Shown here piece by piece: positions 35,775-44,557 of a stretch of 64,000 bases of DNA. Each line of letters begins with the position of its first letter. Position 1 is the stretch's first letter. The stretch spans positions 3,162,001 through 3,226,000 of the forward strand of contig NZ_CP118158.1 of NCBI RefSeq assembly GCF_028747785.1. The letters are read 5' to 3'. Below the pieces are notes generated by a model. That model was not told where the DNA came from, made no database searches, and saw nothing but the letters and a program-made list of their open reading frames with translations. Made by a program: the position numbers and the translations under genes. The DNA is from Halosimplex aquaticum (GTDB lineage Archaea; Halobacteriota; Halobacteria; Halobacteriales; Haloarculaceae).

Positions 35775-38700
35775 ATGAACGGGAACGACACAGGGGGGCG
35801 CACAGCGCTCCGCACGGTGGGTGTCGTACTGGTCCTCCTCGGCCTGGCGGTACAGGTCGGGGCAGCACAGGTATCGCTTTCACAGGGGGTGGCCGCCGCC
35901 GACGGGACGGCCGACGCCGCGAGCGCGGTGTCGGTCGAGACCACGTGGGCGGAGACGGGCACCGATTCGTCGTACTCCGTCGGCGGGAACGTCACGTTCC
36001 TCGCCGACGGCGCGGACGCCGCGGTCTGGTTCGAGTACCGGGCCGAGGGCGCGAACGCGTGGCAGACGACGCGCCGGCAGACGGTCTCGTCCGCCGGCGG
36101 GTTCGACGCGTACCTCACCGGCCTCACCGCGGGTGAGACCTACGAGTACCGGGCCCGCGCGGAGGCGGGCAACGACTCCGCGGCGGGGACGGTCCGGACG
36201 TTCGCCGTCCCGGACGAACCGCCGGCCGTGGCCACGACCGATCCCGAGCGCGTCACCGAACGCGGGGCGACGCTGCGGGGCTCCGTCGAGTGGCTCGCGG
36301 GCGCCGACTCGGCGGAGGCGGTCTTCCTCGTCAGCCCGGTCGGCTCCGACGAGGTGACGGCCACCTCGGCGCAGACGATCACCGACATCGGGTCGGTGAA
36401 CCGGACGTTCGGACAGCTGGTGCCGAACACGACCTACGAGTACCGACTGCACGTCCGCGCCAGCGACGGCGACAACGCCACCGGTTCGTGGGTCCGGTTC
36501 ACGACCGACAGCGAGTTCGCCGCGTCCACGACGTCGGCGCGCGCCGTCAACGAGACGGCCGTGACGGCGGTCGGCGAGATCGCGGATCTCGGTGGTGCCG
36601 ACGCCGCCACCGCGACCGTGGAGTACCGCCGAGGTGGCGCGACCGAGTGGACGGTCGCTCGGCGGGCGAAGCTGGCGAGTGCGGGCGACGTGACGGCGAC
36701 GATCACCGGCCTCGAACCGGGCACGAAGTACGAGGTCCGCGTCGCCGGCGAGGGGAGCGACGGCGACGCCGGCGCCGGGCAGGCGCTGCCCGTCGCAACG
36801 GACGCCGACCCGGCGCCGACCGTGGAGACGACCGGGCCGGCCGACGTGACCGAAGCCACCGTCGGGATGACCGCCTCGGTCGCGGACCTGGGCGGCGCCG
36901 ACAGCGCCGAGGTCACGTTCGAACTGCGCCGCGCTGGCGCGAGCGAGTGGCGGTCCGTGGCTTCGAGCACCCTCACGGAACCGCGGGACGTCCGTTCGGA
37001 CTACTTCGACCTGCGAGCGAACGCGACCTACGAGTACCGCGCCGTGGTCGCCGCGAGCGACGGCGACACGGCGACCGCGTCGCCGGTGCGGTTCTCGACC
37101 GACACCGAGTTCGCGGCCCGCATCGGCGGCGCGTCTGCGGTGAACGCGACCGCCGTGGCGGTCGACGGGCAGATCACGGACTTCGGCGGTGCGGACTCGG
37201 CCTACGCGTTCGTGCAGTACCGCGAGGCGGGGACGTCGTCGTGGTCAGCGGAGACGCAGGCGAGCGTCGGCACTGACGGCGGTATCGAGGGAACCGTCAC
37301 CGGACTCGCCCCGGGCACGGCCTACGAGTTCCGGATCCGGACGGTCGGGACCGACGAGGATCAGGTCTACACCGCGGTCGCGAACGCGACAACCGGCGGC
37401 GACGCCGGCCCCGAAGCGGCGACGACCGGAGTGACCGACCTCACGCAGCACCGGGGCACGCTGACGGCGACCGTCACCGACCTCGGCGGCGCCGACAGCG
37501 CGGCCGTCGACTTCCAGCTCCGCCGCGTCGGCGCGGACGACTGGTGGACCTTCGAGACGCGCAACGTCTCCGCGCCCGCGGACGTGAACGCCACGTTCCT
37601 GGACTTCCGGGCGAACGCGACCTACGAGTACCGCGTCGTCGTCGCGGCGAGCGACGGTGACACGGCGACCGCGTCGCCGACGCGGTTCACGACCGAGGAG
37701 CCGTTCACGGCCCGCACGGACGCCGCGTCGGCGGTCAACGCGACCGCGGTCGTCGTCAACGGGACCGTCACCGACTTCGCCGGCGCCCAGACGGCCGAGG
37801 TCGCCGTCCAGTACCGCGAGGCGGGGTCGTACTCGTGGACGACCGCGACGCGGACCGGCGTCTCCTCGACCGGGACGTTCGAGGGGTACGTCACTGGCCT
37901 CGATCCGGGGACGGAGTACGAGGTCCGGATCTACGCGGTCGCCGGTGACGGCGACGAATACTTCGGCACGCCTGCGACCGTCACGACTCGCGAGGAGCCC
38001 TCGCCGGTCGTGACGACGACCGGTGCCGCTTCGGTGACCGACTCGTCGGCGCGACTGACGGCGACCGTCACCGACCTCGGCGGGGCCGACAGCGCCGAGG
38101 TCACGTTCGAACTGCGCCGCGCTGGCGCGAGCGAGTGGCGAGCCGTCGCGGCGCGCAACGTCACGGCGCCGGCTGACCTGCGTGCCGCCGCCGGAGCCCT
38201 CCAGGCGAACGCGACCTACGAGTACCGCGCCGTGCTCTCGGCGAGCGACGGCGACCGCGCGACCGGCGGCGTCGCGACGCTGACGACCGACACCGAGTTC
38301 GCGGTCGTCACCGAGTCGGTGCGAGCGAGCAACGACACCGCCGCGACGGTGACCGGAGCGATCGCGGATCTCGGTGGTGCCGACGCCGCCACCGCGACCG
38401 TCGAGTACCGCCGGGCGGACGCGACCGGGTGGACGGTCGCCGAGCGGACGAAACTCGCCGACGCTGGCGCGGTGACGGCGACGATCACCGGCCTCGATCC
38501 GGGGACGGAGTACGAGGTCCGTATCGCCGGTGAGGCCAGCGACGGCGACGCCGACGCGGGTGAGACGCTGACCGTGCGGACGGACAGCCCGCCGGCGGTC
38601 GCGACGGCCGACGCCGTCGACGTGACCGACTCCTCGGCGACGCTCACCGGCGATCTGACCGACCTCGGCGGCGCCGAGCGCGCGCAGGTCACCTTCGAGT

Positions 38701-39191
38701 ACCGCGCCGAGGGGGCCGACGAGTGGCGGACTACCGGGCCGACGGCCGTCAACGCGACCGGGTCGTTCGACGCCGTCGTCTCCGGCCTCGGCGAGTCGAC
38801 CACCTACGAGTACCGCGCCGTCGTCGAGACGAGCGACGGCGACCGCGCCGTGGGCGCCGTTCGGACGCTGACGACCGAGAGCGCGTCCGCGGCGCCCGAG
38901 GTCGATCGGTCGTCGATCAGCCAGAAAGGCTCGCCGAACCCTCACCTGGAGTTCACGACCCACTGGCGGGTGACCGACGGCGACGGCGACCTCGACAGCG
39001 TGCGCGTCGAAGTCGTCGACGGCGGCGGGAGCGTCGTCGACAGCGCCACGACGGACGTCTCCGGCGCCAGCGAGTCCGGTTCGAACCGCTTCAAGCTGAA
39101 ACACGTCGACGACGAGCAGTTCACCGTCCGGATCACCGTCACCGACGAGACCGGACGGACGACGACGGTCACCCGGACCGTCTCGGAGTGA
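35775..39191 (+). CDS. Secreted ten-repeat fibronectin-III-like surface protein
   Basis: A 1138-residue protein with an N-terminal hydrophobic signal (about 12-32), ten fibronectin-III-like units with a 99-residue period (about 50-1030), and a C-terminal beta domain with THWRVTDGDGDLDSVRVEVVDG. Each unit ends in a strand like TYEYRAVVAASDGD or EYEVRIAGEASDGD. Units alternate between two types, and some share exact DNA blocks of 42 to 56 bp. No sorting signal or C-terminal helix is visible, so it may be released or bound non-covalently. The next three genes on the other strand also encode exported proteins, suggesting a cell-surface neighbourhood. A ligand cannot be named. Confidence 0.85.
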   Translation: MNGNDTGGRTALRTVGVVLVLLGLAVQVGAAQVSLSQGVAAADGTADAASAVSVETTWAETGTDSSYSVGGNVTFLADGADAAVWFEYRAEGANAWQTTRRQTVSSAGGFDAYLTGLTAGETYEYRARAEAGNDSAAGTVRTFAVPDEPPAVATTDPERVTERGATLRGSVEWLAGADSAEAVFLVSPVGSDEVTATSAQTITDIGSVNRTFGQLVPNTTYEYRLHVRASDGDNATGSWVRFTTDSEFAASTTSARAVNETAVTAVGEIADLGGADAATATVEYRRGGATEWTVARRAKLASAGDVTATITGLEPGTKYEVRVAGEGSDGDAGAGQALPVATDADPAPTVETTGPADVTEATVGMTASVADLGGADSAEVTFELRRAGASEWRSVASSTLTEPRDVRSDYFDLRANATYEYRAVVAASDGDTATASPVRFSTDTEFAARIGGASAVNATAVAVDGQITDFGGADSAYAFVQYREAGTSSWSAETQASVGTDGGIEGTVTGLAPGTAYEFRIRTVGTDEDQVYTAVANATTGGDAGPEAATTGVTDLTQHRGTLTATVTDLGGADSAAVDFQLRRVGADDWWTFETRNVSAPADVNATFLDFRANATYEYRVVVAASDGDTATASPTRFTTEEPFTARTDAASAVNATAVVVNGTVTDFAGAQTAEVAVQYREAGSYSWTTATRTGVSSTGTFEGYVTGLDPGTEYEVRIYAVAGDGDEYFGTPATVTTREEPSPVVTTTGAASVTDSSARLTATVTDLGGADSAEVTFELRRAGASEWRAVAARNVTAPADLRAAAGALQANATYEYRAVLSASDGDRATGGVATLTTDTEFAVVTESVRASNDTAATVTGAIADLGGADAATATVEYRRADATGWTVAERTKLADAGAVTATITGLDPGTEYEVRIAGEASDGDADAGETLTVRTDSPPAVATADAVDVTDSSATLTGDLTDLGGAERAQVTFEYRAEGADEWRTTGPTAVNATGSFDAVVSGLGESTTYEYRAVVETSDGDRAVGAVRTLTTESASAAPEVDRSSISQKGSPNPHLEFTTHWRVTDGDGDLDSVRVEVVDGGGSVVDSATTDVSGASESGSNRFKLKHVDDEQFTVRITVTDETGRTTTVTRTVSE
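36578..38401 (+). repeat. 297-bp-period repeats inside the Fn3-like gene with identical DNA blocks
   Basis: A 56-bp block is identical at 36897-36952 and 38085-38140, exactly four periods of 297 bp apart. A 42-bp block is identical at 36578-36619 and 38360-38401, exactly six periods apart. Such perfect identity between distant units, while adjacent units differ, suggests recent exchange or duplication within the gene. Confidence 0.85.
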
Positions 39192-39383
39192 CGGACCGCA
39201 ACTGAGCCGTCGCCGTCACGGCGGTTCGTCCGGGCGACCGCTTTTCGGCCGACCGGTGGATGACCCGTCGTCCGCTCACCGGTCGGCACTGTGGCCGCCG
39301 CGACGTGCCCTGCGTGGCGGGGGCCGGCGAAAATGGTCGATTCGCTCGTCTTTCACACGACCGACGAGCGACTTCCTTCCCCC

Positions 39384-40940
39384 TCACTCCTCGTCGGCGT
39401 CGGAACCGGATCTCAGGCCGCTCTCGCGCAGGAGCGCACCGCCCCCGAGCGCGGCGAGCGCGGCGCCGATCCCGAAGCCGGGGCCGCCGCCGGAGGTCGT
39501 CTCGGCCGCGTCGTCGCTCGGGGTCGCCGTCGCCGTCTCGGTTGCCGCCTCGGTCGGGTCGGCCGTCGGCGTCGGGGTGGGCGAAGCGGTCGGCGTCGCA
39601 GTGGGCGTGGCCGTCGGCGTCGACGCGTCCATCGACTCCGCGGTCGTGGCCGACGGCGGCGCGGCGTCGCCGCCGAGTTTGACGAGCCAGGCCTCGCTCG
39701 GCGTCTCGGCGTTCTCCTCGCTCGTGGTCGCGCTACCGGCCACCGCGATACCGCCGTCGCTCGTCACGACGACGTCGCGGAACGCGTTGGTCTGTTTGCG
39801 GGCCGGATTCACCGACCAGCCGAGTTCGGTGTTCGCGTCGAACGCGCCCAGCCAGGCGCTGGACTCCTGGCGCTGCCGGTTCACGAGCGACCCGGTGACG
39901 TAGGCGGTATCGCCGTCGCCGGAGACGCTCGTCAGGGTCAGCTGCCCGTTCGACTGCCCGTGGTCGACGGTCCGCATCGTCCGGACCGACCCCGACCCGT
40001 CGGTCGCGACGACCCAGGCCGACGTCTGGGCCCTCGACCCGGTCACTCCGGCGAGGAGGTACCCGTCCGCCATCGCGGCGTGGTCGACGACCTGGTTCGC
40101 CTGGTTCGGCTCCCCGCCGGTCGTCTGGGACAGTTCGGTCTGCCAGTCGACCGAGCCGCTCTCGTCGAACCGGAAGAGGACGCTCTTCAGCGGCGGCCGG
40201 TCGCTCTGACTCTCGGGAGGGTCCTGGAGTATCCCGCTCGCGACGTAGCCGTCGCCGTCGCTGCCGAGCGACTGGATCCCCGAGATCCGGTCCCGCAGGA
40301 ACCGGTGGCGCCACTGTTCGGCCCCCTCGCTGTCGACCTTGACGGCGAGGGCGGTCGCCGAATCGGCGGTCGTGGTCTCCCCCTGCCGCAGGACGTACCC
40401 GCCGACGACGTAGCCGTCGTCGACCGCCTGCAACGCCAGGGCCGCAGTGCTGACGCCCTCGGCGTCGCTCGACGGCTCGAACGTCTCTCGCCAGGCCTGC
40501 TCGCCGTCGGCGGTCACCTTCCGGAGGGCGAACTGCCTGCTCTGCAGGCGTCCGCCCAGGAGGACGAATCCGTCGTCGGCCTCCGCGACCGACCGGACCG
40601 GGAACGACTCCTCGCCGCGCTCCAGGTGGTGGCTCCACCGGCCGGCGCCGCTCGCGCCGTCGACGGAGAACAGCCAGTCAGATCCGGTACCGGTCCGGGA
40701 CTCCTGGGAGTTCCCGAGCGCCACCAGGTTCCCCTCGTCAGTTTCGAGCAGGGCTCGCGCGCTGTTGTAACTGCGCTGTCCGTACGACCGGTTCCAGCGG
40801 ACCGCGGGCTGGTCGAGCGCCAGACCGCGAGGCTGTTCGACGGGGGCCGCCCCGGTCGCTCCGGCGACGGACGCGGCGCCGGCCGAGACGGCGAGTCCGG
40901 CCGACGCCAGCAGGCGGCGTCGCGTCAGATCGCTGTCCAT
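39384..40940 (-). CDS. Tat-exported propeller-like surface protein with PGF-CTERM-like anchor, paralogue 1
   Basis: A 518-residue protein. TRRRLLASAGLAVSAGAASVAG near the N-terminus is a twin-arginine signal; the middle (about 40-420) carries six or more repeats of the DGDGYVASG/DGGIAVAGS kind, each paired with a W-containing strand, typical of beta-propeller (PQQ/Kelch-like) proteins. A Thr/Pro-rich stalk follows, then GPGFGIGAALAALGGGALLR, a PGF-CTERM-like signal for archaeosortase A. Fifteen acidic residues follow that helix, more than is usual. The ATG at 40940 lies about 30 bases after a TATA-like box. The ligand is unknown. Confidence 0.85.
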   Translation of the reverse strand: MDSDLTRRRLLASAGLAVSAGAASVAGATGAAPVEQPRGLALDQPAVRWNRSYGQRSYNSARALLETDEGNLVALGNSQESRTGTGSDWLFSVDGASGAGRWSHHLERGEESFPVRSVAEADDGFVLLGGRLQSRQFALRKVTADGEQAWRETFEPSSDAEGVSTAALALQAVDDGYVVGGYVLRQGETTTADSATALAVKVDSEGAEQWRHRFLRDRISGIQSLGSDGDGYVASGILQDPPESQSDRPPLKSVLFRFDESGSVDWQTELSQTTGGEPNQANQVVDHAAMADGYLLAGVTGSRAQTSAWVVATDGSGSVRTMRTVDHGQSNGQLTLTSVSGDGDTAYVTGSLVNRQRQESSAWLGAFDANTELGWSVNPARKQTNAFRDVVVTSDGGIAVAGSATTSEENAETPSEAWLVKLGGDAAPPSATTAESMDASTPTATPTATPTASPTPTPTADPTEAATETATATPSDDAAETTSGGGPGFGIGAALAALGGGALLRESGLRSGSDADEE

Positions 40941-40965
40941 ACGAGGCCGGGTTCGGATACCCGAC

Positions 40966-40980
40966 GGATAAATGACACTG
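40966..40980 (-). promoter_or_regulatory. Promoter of paralogue 1
   Basis: On the minus strand CAGTGTCATTTATCC holds a TATA-like box about 30 bases before the ATG at 40940. The same arrangement, with 11 of 15 bases matching, lies before paralogue 2 (42574-42588). Confidence 0.5.
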
Positions 40981-41015
40981 TGTGCCGCCGCAAACGGCCG
41001 ACCGGCCACCGATCG

Positions 41016-42548
41016 CTACGTCTCGTCCGACTCGTCGCCGCTCGCCGCGTGGGTCTGTCGCAGGAGCGCGCCGCCACCGAGCGCTGCGAGTGCGGCACCG
41101 ATCCCGAAGCCCGCTCCGTCGCCCGCGGTCGTCTCCGCGTCGCCGCCCTCGGTCGGCGAAGGGTCGGCCCCCGACGCGGTCTCGGTCGCGCTCGGTGCGG
41201 ACGTGAGGGTGGGTGAGGGCGTCGGCGTCGGAGACGGCGTCGGCGAGGGCGTGGCCGTCGGGGATCGCGTCTCGGTCGTCGTCGCTCCCGGCGTCGCCGT
41301 CGGGACGGGGTCGCCGCCGAGTTTCACCGCGAGCGCGTCGGTCGACGTCTGGCCGCCCTCGACGTTGGCGTTCCCGACCACCAGTAGTCCGTCGTCCTCG
41401 GTCCCGAGCGCGGTGATCGCCTGACTCCCGTTCGCGAACTGTTCGGTCGCCGACCACTGGCGGGACAGCTCGCCGTCGATACCGGCTGCCCAGACGGTCG
41501 CCGGGTCGGACGCGCTCGCCCGCGCGACGCCGACGAGCGCGTAGCCGTCCTCGAAGGGTCGGATATCCTGGAACTGCGCGACGTCCATGTCCGCCGGTTG
41601 CGTCTGTAACTGCCCGCGGCGCTCGCCGTCGCCGCCGACCGACAGGACCCACCCGCGCTGGCTGCCGAGCAGCTCCCGCGACGTCCCGCCGGCGGCCAGA
41701 TACCCGGAGTCGGTCGCGTAGACGCCGTAGAAGAAGTTCATCTGGTGGTCTGTCCCGTCGGTGGACTCGCGGTAGGTCGTCGACCACCGCTGGCTTCCCT
41801 CGCCGTCGACTTCGAACAGCCACCCGAAAAACGGCGGCTGGCTGTCGTCTTCGGTCGACTCCGCGCGCGTTCCGCCGCCGACGACGTAGCCGCCGTCGCC
41901 CGTCTCGGCGAGACTCGCCACGTAGTTGGTGTGGCGCGGGCCGTAGGTCTCGCTCCACTGTCGCTCGGCGGCCCCGTCGATCCCGAAGATCCATCCGGAG
42001 ACGTCGAGGACGGTACCGCCGCGAGCGAGGCCGGCGGCGACGTACTGCCCGTCCCCGGCGGACACGAGCGAGGCGACGTTCCCGCCCTCTCGCGGCGACT
42101 CGACCGTCCGCCGCCACTGGACCTCGCGGCCGGCGTTCAGCTTGACGAACAGCGGCTCCTGTCCGGTCGTCGGTCGACCGCGGTACCCCGCGAGGAGGTA
42201 GCCGCCGTCGTCGGTCTCGACGACCGCGTTGAACCCGGCGGGGTCGTCGGTGTCGACGCGGCGCTGCCACCGGGGGCGGCCGCGCTCGTCGATAGAGAAC
42301 GCCCACGGTCGGACGCTGTCGGTGCCCTCCCCCGACTGACCGACGACGACGTAGTTCCCATCGTCCGTCCGGAGGGCGTCCTGGACGGTGTCCGTGGTCG
42401 CGCCGTCGTAGGTCTCTGACCAGCGAAGCGGCGGCGGATCGGCTGCGGATCCGACGGCGGCGGCCCCCGCGACCGACGCGACCGCGCTCCCCGCGAACAG
42501 CGACCCGCCGGACGCGAGCAGCCCGCGACGTGTCAGCTCTCGCTCCAT
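41016..42548 (-). CDS. Tat-exported propeller-like surface protein, paralogue 2, variant anchor
   Basis: A 510-residue paralogue of its neighbours: a TRRGLLASGG Tat signal, propeller-like repeats (WSETYDGA, DGGYVVGGGT, DGGYLLAGY) to about residue 420, a Thr/Ser/Pro stalk, then GAGFGIGAALAALGGGALLR. The C-terminal motif has GAGF where the other two have GPGF, so the Pro read by archaeosortase A is missing. It may therefore be anchored by the uncut helix. The ATG at 42548 has a TATA-like TGTTTATC about 28 bases upstream. Confidence 0.85.
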   Translation of the reverse strand: MERELTRRGLLASGGSLFAGSAVASVAGAAAVGSAADPPPLRWSETYDGATTDTVQDALRTDDGNYVVVGQSGEGTDSVRPWAFSIDERGRPRWQRRVDTDDPAGFNAVVETDDGGYLLAGYRGRPTTGQEPLFVKLNAGREVQWRRTVESPREGGNVASLVSAGDGQYVAAGLARGGTVLDVSGWIFGIDGAAERQWSETYGPRHTNYVASLAETGDGGYVVGGGTRAESTEDDSQPPFFGWLFEVDGEGSQRWSTTYRESTDGTDHQMNFFYGVYATDSGYLAAGGTSRELLGSQRGWVLSVGGDGERRGQLQTQPADMDVAQFQDIRPFEDGYALVGVARASASDPATVWAAGIDGELSRQWSATEQFANGSQAITALGTEDDGLLVVGNANVEGGQTSTDALAVKLGGDPVPTATPGATTTETRSPTATPSPTPSPTPTPSPTLTSAPSATETASGADPSPTEGGDAETTAGDGAGFGIGAALAALGGGALLRQTHAASGDESDET

Positions 42549-42573
42549 ATGCCCCCCAGTTGCGGCGGGCGAG

Positions 42574-42588
42574 AGATAAACAGCACTG
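42574..42588 (-). promoter_or_regulatory. Promoter of paralogue 2
   Basis: CAGTGCTGTTTATCT on the minus strand contains the TATA-like box about 28 bases before the ATG at 42548 and matches the paralogue 1 promoter at 11 of 15 positions. Confidence 0.5.
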
Positions 42589-42687
42589 TTCGCCGTCGGT
42601 CGCGCCGCCCGGAGACCGGCCGACGGCGGTGCGACGGGTCTGCCCGGAAACGGGGGCTTTAGGTCGCTCGCCGCTGAACTGCCGTCC

Positions 42688-42774
42688 ATGAGCTACGCGA
42701 CGAAGTTCACCCTGGGTACGATCGGCATCGCTGCGGCCCTTGCAATCGCGCTCGTCCTCGTCTTCCTGTCGTAG
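42688..42774 (+). CDS. 28-residue single-helix membrane microprotein
   Basis: This 28-codon gene encodes a short polar start (MSYATKF) followed by one hydrophobic helix ending in LVLVFLS. It sits on the plus strand in the gap between two large minus-strand genes, and GCTTTAGG about 28 bases before the ATG fits a leaderless promoter of its own. The composition is that of a genuine membrane peptide and differs from random GC-rich frames. I recall similar tiny peptides in haloarchaea but cannot name a family. Confidence 0.6.
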   Translation: MSYATKFTLGTIGIAAALAIALVLVFLS

Positions 42775-42812
42775 GGACGGCGGGCGAGGTGCGGCCCGCT
42801 CCCGCGGCCGGA

Positions 42813-44342
42813 TCACTCCTCGTCAGTCGGCGCTTGGCTCCGTCGGAGCAGCGCCCCGACGCTCCCGAGCGCCGCCAGCGTCGCTCCGACACCGAATCCC
42901 GGTCCGTCGCCGGAACTCGTGGCAGGTGCGTCTTCCGCCTCTGCCGCGTCGTCCGCCGTTCGCGTCTGCGCCGGCGTCGAAGACCGCGTCGCCGCGTCGG
43001 TGGGCGTCGGCGAGGGCGCGGCCGTCGGCGTGGGTGACGGCGACGGCGTCGGTGTGGGCGTCGACGACGGCGTCGGCGTCTCGGCGGGGTCGCCGCCGAG
43101 CTTCGCGACGAACGGCTCGGACCACCCGTCTTCGGTGTCGTGGTTGCCCGCGAGCGCGATCCCGCCGCCGGCCGCCGCGACCGCGTCGCGGACGACCGCC
43201 GACTGGTCGAGCGGGTCGAGCACGTCCCAGTTCGTCGAGAGCGTCGCGTCGACACCGAGGATCCAGGGCGTTTCGACCACGCGGTCGTCGCTCCGGTAGG
43301 CCGACCCGACGAGTGCGAACTCGTCGCCGTACGGGACGGCGGCGACGAACTTGCCGCCGCCGTCCGTCCCGGGGCGGTCGAGGGCGGTGTACAGCCGTTC
43401 GCCCTCCGAGTCGACGGTGACTGCCCAGCCCCGGGTCGCCGCGTCGTCCGCGCTCGGTGCGAGGTCGCCGACGAGCAGGTACCCCGATCCTGTCTCGACC
43501 GCGTCGACGAAGCGGTGGTACTCGCTCTGTCCGCCCGCCGAGCGCTGTCGGTAGCGCTGTGACCACTGCGGATCGCCCTCGGCGCTGATCCGCGCCGCCC
43601 ACCCGTCCTGCCGGTCGATGTCCCACTGTTCGCCCCGCATCGTGCTCCCGTAGACGAGGTAGCCGCCGTCTCCGGTGGGTTCGATACCCGTGGCGAACGT
43701 GGCGAAGAACTCGTCGAGTTGCTGCTCCCAGCGGACGTTCCCCTCGGCGTCGACGGCCGCGACCCACGTGTTCGGATTGTCGATGTCGACCGAGTACCCG
43801 ACGAAGACCGCGCCGCCGGACGGGCCGGGGGCGAGGGCCGCCGCCGAGAACATCTCGAACGGCGGTTCGTACGTCCGCTGCCACGCCGTCTCGCCGTCCT
43901 CGCCGCTCGCGACGAGCATCGGTTCGCTGGTCGCGTCCTCGATGTCCGGCTCCAGCGTGCGGTTCCCGAGGTAGAGCCTGCCGCCTCCTGCGACCGGCAC
44001 GGACCCCTGGGTCAGGAACTGACCCTCGACGTCGAGCGTCGCGTGCGACGGGTTCGATCCGTCGGTGGCGTCGACCGTGACCGACCACGGGTCCACCTCG
44101 TCGTAGTCGTCCCAGCTGCCCCCTCCGACTGCGAGTCGGCCGTCTTCCGCCCGGATCCCGACTGACTCGTTGACGTCGTCGGTACCGACAGTCGCGTGCC
44201 AGCGGACGGGCGGTGCCTCGTCCTGGTCCCACCGACCCATCGCGGCCGCCGCCGACTTGGATCCGATCCCCGTCGCGATACCCCCCGACAGCGCGGCGCC
44301 CGCGGATCGCAGGACGCCGCGCCGCGAGATGTCGTCCACCAT
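42813..44342 (-). CDS. Tat-exported propeller-like surface protein with PGF-CTERM-like anchor, paralogue 3
   Basis: A 509-residue paralogue with the Tat signal SRRGVLRSAGAALSGG, a beta-propeller-like centre (DGGYLVYGST, GGGIALAGNHD and others), a Thr/Ser/Pro stalk and the GPGFGVGATLAALGSVGALLR archaeosortase-type signal, with a short acidic tail. It starts with ATG at 44342; GTTATAAAC on the plus strand about 30 bases upstream gives the minus-strand TATA. Divergence from the other two copies is greater than theirs from each other. It likely serves at the cell surface with them. Confidence 0.85.
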   Translation of the reverse strand: MVDDISRRGVLRSAGAALSGGIATGIGSKSAAAAMGRWDQDEAPPVRWHATVGTDDVNESVGIRAEDGRLAVGGGSWDDYDEVDPWSVTVDATDGSNPSHATLDVEGQFLTQGSVPVAGGGRLYLGNRTLEPDIEDATSEPMLVASGEDGETAWQRTYEPPFEMFSAAALAPGPSGGAVFVGYSVDIDNPNTWVAAVDAEGNVRWEQQLDEFFATFATGIEPTGDGGYLVYGSTMRGEQWDIDRQDGWAARISAEGDPQWSQRYRQRSAGGQSEYHRFVDAVETGSGYLLVGDLAPSADDAATRGWAVTVDSEGERLYTALDRPGTDGGGKFVAAVPYGDEFALVGSAYRSDDRVVETPWILGVDATLSTNWDVLDPLDQSAVVRDAVAAAGGGIALAGNHDTEDGWSEPFVAKLGGDPAETPTPSSTPTPTPSPSPTPTAAPSPTPTDAATRSSTPAQTRTADDAAEAEDAPATSSGDGPGFGVGATLAALGSVGALLRRSQAPTDEE

Positions 44343-44367
44343 ACGACTCGGACTGGTCCCGGTATCC

Positions 44368-44376
44368 GTTATAAAC
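44368..44376 (-). promoter_or_regulatory. TATA box of paralogue 3
   Basis: GTTTATAAC on the minus strand lies about 30 bases before the ATG at 44342, so this paralogue has its own promoter like the other two. Confidence 0.5.
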
Positions 44377-44476
44377 GTTCGCGCCGCGACCGACTGACGG
44401 CGGACCGGCCGGGGCTGGCACTCCACCGCCGGCCCGGACCGGTGGGGTTTACTCCCGACGGCCCCTCCCGACGCAC

Positions 44477-44557
44477 ATGACCACGTCGCCCAGCGGCGAC
44501 CCCGCCGTCGTCGAACGCGCCGCGAGCGAACCGACTGCGCCCGCGGGCGCCGACTGA
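44477..44557 (+). CDS. 26-residue leader reading frame coupled to the next gene
   Basis: An open frame of 26 codons (starts MTTSPSGDPAVVERA) whose TGA shares its last base with the ATG of the gene at 44557 (TGATG). GGTTTACTC about 27 bases before its ATG suggests transcription starts right at this ATG, so the ribosome would meet this frame first. It may be a leader peptide used for coupling; it could also be a chance frame. A similar case occurs at 63317. Confidence 0.4.
   Translation: MTTSPSGDPAVVERAASEPTAPAGAD

Noticed and set aside
35775..39191. Regular repeats that could be mistaken for a CRISPR array
   Set aside because: The 297-bp units are in frame and encode Fn3-like domains with no short identical repeat plus unique spacer pattern.
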